NCBI GenBank assembly: GCA_028701715.1
Contig: JAQVQF010000127.1
Location: forward strand, 1-6,810
Direction: 5' to 3'
From: Eubacteriales bacterium
GTDB taxonomy: Bacteria; Bacillota; Clostridia; Oscillospirales; CAG-382
DNA: 6,810 nt
Shown here: in pieces, positions 5,846 to 6,810 of the stretch
Layout of the letters: each line of letters opens with the position of its first letter
Position numbering within the stretch: position 1 is the stretch's first letter
Position numbers and translations under genes: made by a program
Notes under the pieces: model-generated
Database searches by the model: none
What the model was told of the DNA's origin: nothing
The model's input: only the letters and a program-made list of their open reading frames with translations

Positions 5846-5924
5846 GCATATGCCTTATTTAATAATACGATGCTTTGTTTGTAATTTTACGGGTTATCGA
5901 CAAAAAAACGTAAAATAATTAATG

Positions 5925-5953
5925 ATAATACCGAAAATCCTACACGTTAACAA
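5925..5953 (-). promoter_or_regulatory. Candidate sigma-A promoter for sigI-rsgI
   Basis: On the minus strand TTGTTA (5953-5948) and TATTAT (5930-5925) are 17 bases apart, four and five matches to consensus. Initiation would fall near 5918 and give a 5' leader of about 115 bases. An 8-bp inverted repeat, ATTTTACG at 5884-5891 with CGTAAAAT at 5909-5916, lies just downstream and could be a protein-binding site. A weak match to the SigI-type promoter pattern (AACCCG at 5895-5890 and CGTA at 5869-5866) was also seen but departs from the C-rich/CGAA consensus. The rest of the 5954-6036 gap shows no clear gene or terminator. Confidence 0.4.
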
Positions 5954-6036
5954 GGTGGCATGACAGAAAAACAGGAAATGTGAGATTTGCGGTTTACATT
6001 ATAAACGGACGCTTTAGCTTTATGTTGTTTTTTCCG

Positions 6037-6810
6037 CTATTTGTCAAGCGAAAAAATACCGTTGCAGATTTCGGTTCGATTTTTCCATTTACCCCCGGTG
6101 AAGTCGGGGATTTCAACCGGTATGCTTCCGTTTTCTATGGATTTCGCGGCGAGAGGTGTTATTGCCATCCATGTGGCGGTATCATAGGTGTCTATCGGAG
6201 GTGTACCCCCGTTTCTGACATATTCAAAAAAGCCCTCGTACACCAGCCAATCCATTCCGCCGTGCCCGACGGTGATATGCTGAGTTGTCTCGCTCTTCCA
6301 AAGAGGATGCTCGTATTTTTCAAAAAATTCATTTTTATTATTATAAAAATCCTTGCTCCATTCGCCGCAGGCGCCGTCAAGGTAAATACCGTTACCGTCC
6401 TCAAAGAACAGCCCCTTTGTTCCCCTTACGGTAAAGCCTCTCGAATAGCATCTCGGAAGCGTGGTGTCGAGGGTGAGGGCAATGGTTTCGCCGCCGGCGC
6501 ATTTTATCAGCGTTTTGACAATATCGCCCTGTCTGTAGGGAAAGGTTCTTAGAGCGGGATTTACTTTATCGTTTTTTACGGCATAATCGTTCAATCCCCA
6601 GGAACCCGAAGCCATGGAAACGAGGTATTCAAGCCTGTTACCGCGGTTTATGTCAAGCGCCTTGGCAATGGGTCCAAGCTCGTGGGTGGGATAGTTATCG
6701 GTATTTCTGGATTGGTAATTGCGCAGCCTGTAATGACGCTTTTCATCGCCGAGGCTGATTTCCTCCCGCAGGTCGTGCTGATAGCCTCCCTCGCAATGGA
6801 CTATCTTACC
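6037..6810 (-). CDS. GH109-like glycosidase, Gfo/Idh/MocA family (5' part outside window)
   Basis: The C-terminal 257 codons are visible; the frame is open through the window edge at 6810 and stops at 6039-6037. The protein resembles the NAD-dependent GH109 enzymes (alpha-N-acetylgalactosaminidase type), which remove sugars by a redox-assisted elimination mechanism. Diagnostic stretches in the visible part are HCEGGYQHDLR (5-15), NYPTHELGP (39-47) with the conserved Tyr and the catalytic His of the family (Y40, H43), INRGNRLEYLVSM (54-66), LPRCYSRGFTVRGTKG (about 118-133), KYEHPLW (165-171), VGHGGMD (181-187) and PVEIPDFTGGKW near the end. The N-terminal NAD-binding Rossmann fold is missing only because of the window edge. 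No signal peptide can be judged. Family membership is well supported, while the exact sugar is not. It is transcribed towards sigI with a gap of about 230 bases and no obvious terminator. Confidence 0.82.
   Translation of the reverse strand, partial: GKIVHCEGGYQHDLREEISLGDEKRHYRLRNYQSRNTDNYPTHELGPIAKALDINRGNRLEYLVSMASGSWGLNDYAVKNDKVNPALRTFPYRQGDIVKTLIKCAGGETIALTLDTTLPRCYSRGFTVRGTKGLFFEDGNGIYLDGACGEWSKDFYNNKNEFFEKYEHPLWKSETTQHITVGHGGMDWLVYEGFFEYVRNGGTPPIDTYDTATWMAITPLAAKSIENGSIPVEIPDFTGGKWKNRTEICNGIFSLDK

Noticed and set aside
5070..5849. Longer sigI start at 5849
   Set aside because: It lacks a convincing ribosome binding site and would place the hairpin at 5825-5845 inside the coding region; ATG 5804 has AAGGAG at good spacing and gives normal family length.

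Overview
The window looks like part of a chromosome from an anaerobic, probably gut-associated Clostridia-type Firmicute. The evidence is a SigI/RsgI sigma/anti-sigma pair, an L-box lysine riboswitch with a Rho-independent expression platform, strong AGGAG ribosome binding sites, an Amt ammonium channel fused to a P-II domain, and a GH109-type glycosidase. Coding sequence is moderately GC-rich and the intergenic DNA is AT-rich. The species cannot be named from the sequence alone.

Layout. Positions 1-1254 (minus) hold the first 418 codons of an NhaC-superfamily transporter; its 3' end is off the window. A lysine riboswitch (about 1338-1497), a Rho-independent terminator (1268-1303) and a minus-strand promoter (1512-1541) precede it. 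The gene is therefore better read as a lysine-repressed, probably lysine-transporting NhaC homologue than as a housekeeping Na+/H+ antiporter. Diverging from it is the ammonium-transport unit. A perfect-consensus plus-strand promoter (1600-1628) is followed almost at once by a strong terminator (1643-1690). Next comes an unrecognised four-way-junction RNA ending in a U-tract (1746-1836), and then amt (1875-3647), which encodes an Amt channel with a C-terminal P-II domain. A long hairpin terminator (3666-3707) closes the unit and may also serve the converging gene.

From 3806 to 5804 (minus) sigI and rsgI are translationally coupled (one base apart). RsgI has the usual N-terminal SigI-binding domain, one membrane segment and an extracellular domain with the N-P autocleavage motif. 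Its C-terminus is a long Asn/Gly/Asp-rich tail with an unusual Cys-every-fourth-residue repeat instead of a carbohydrate-binding module. Positions 6037-6810 (minus) are the C-terminal 257 codons of a GH109-like, NAD-dependent glycosidase (Gfo/Idh/MocA fold).

The parts most worth attention are the two-gate leader of amt (promoter-proximal terminator plus the three-hairpin junction with repeated A-Y-G linkers), the strand-exchange design of the lysine riboswitch platform, the Amt-P-II fusion with Phe in place of the usual modified T-loop Tyr, and the cysteine-repeat RsgI tail.
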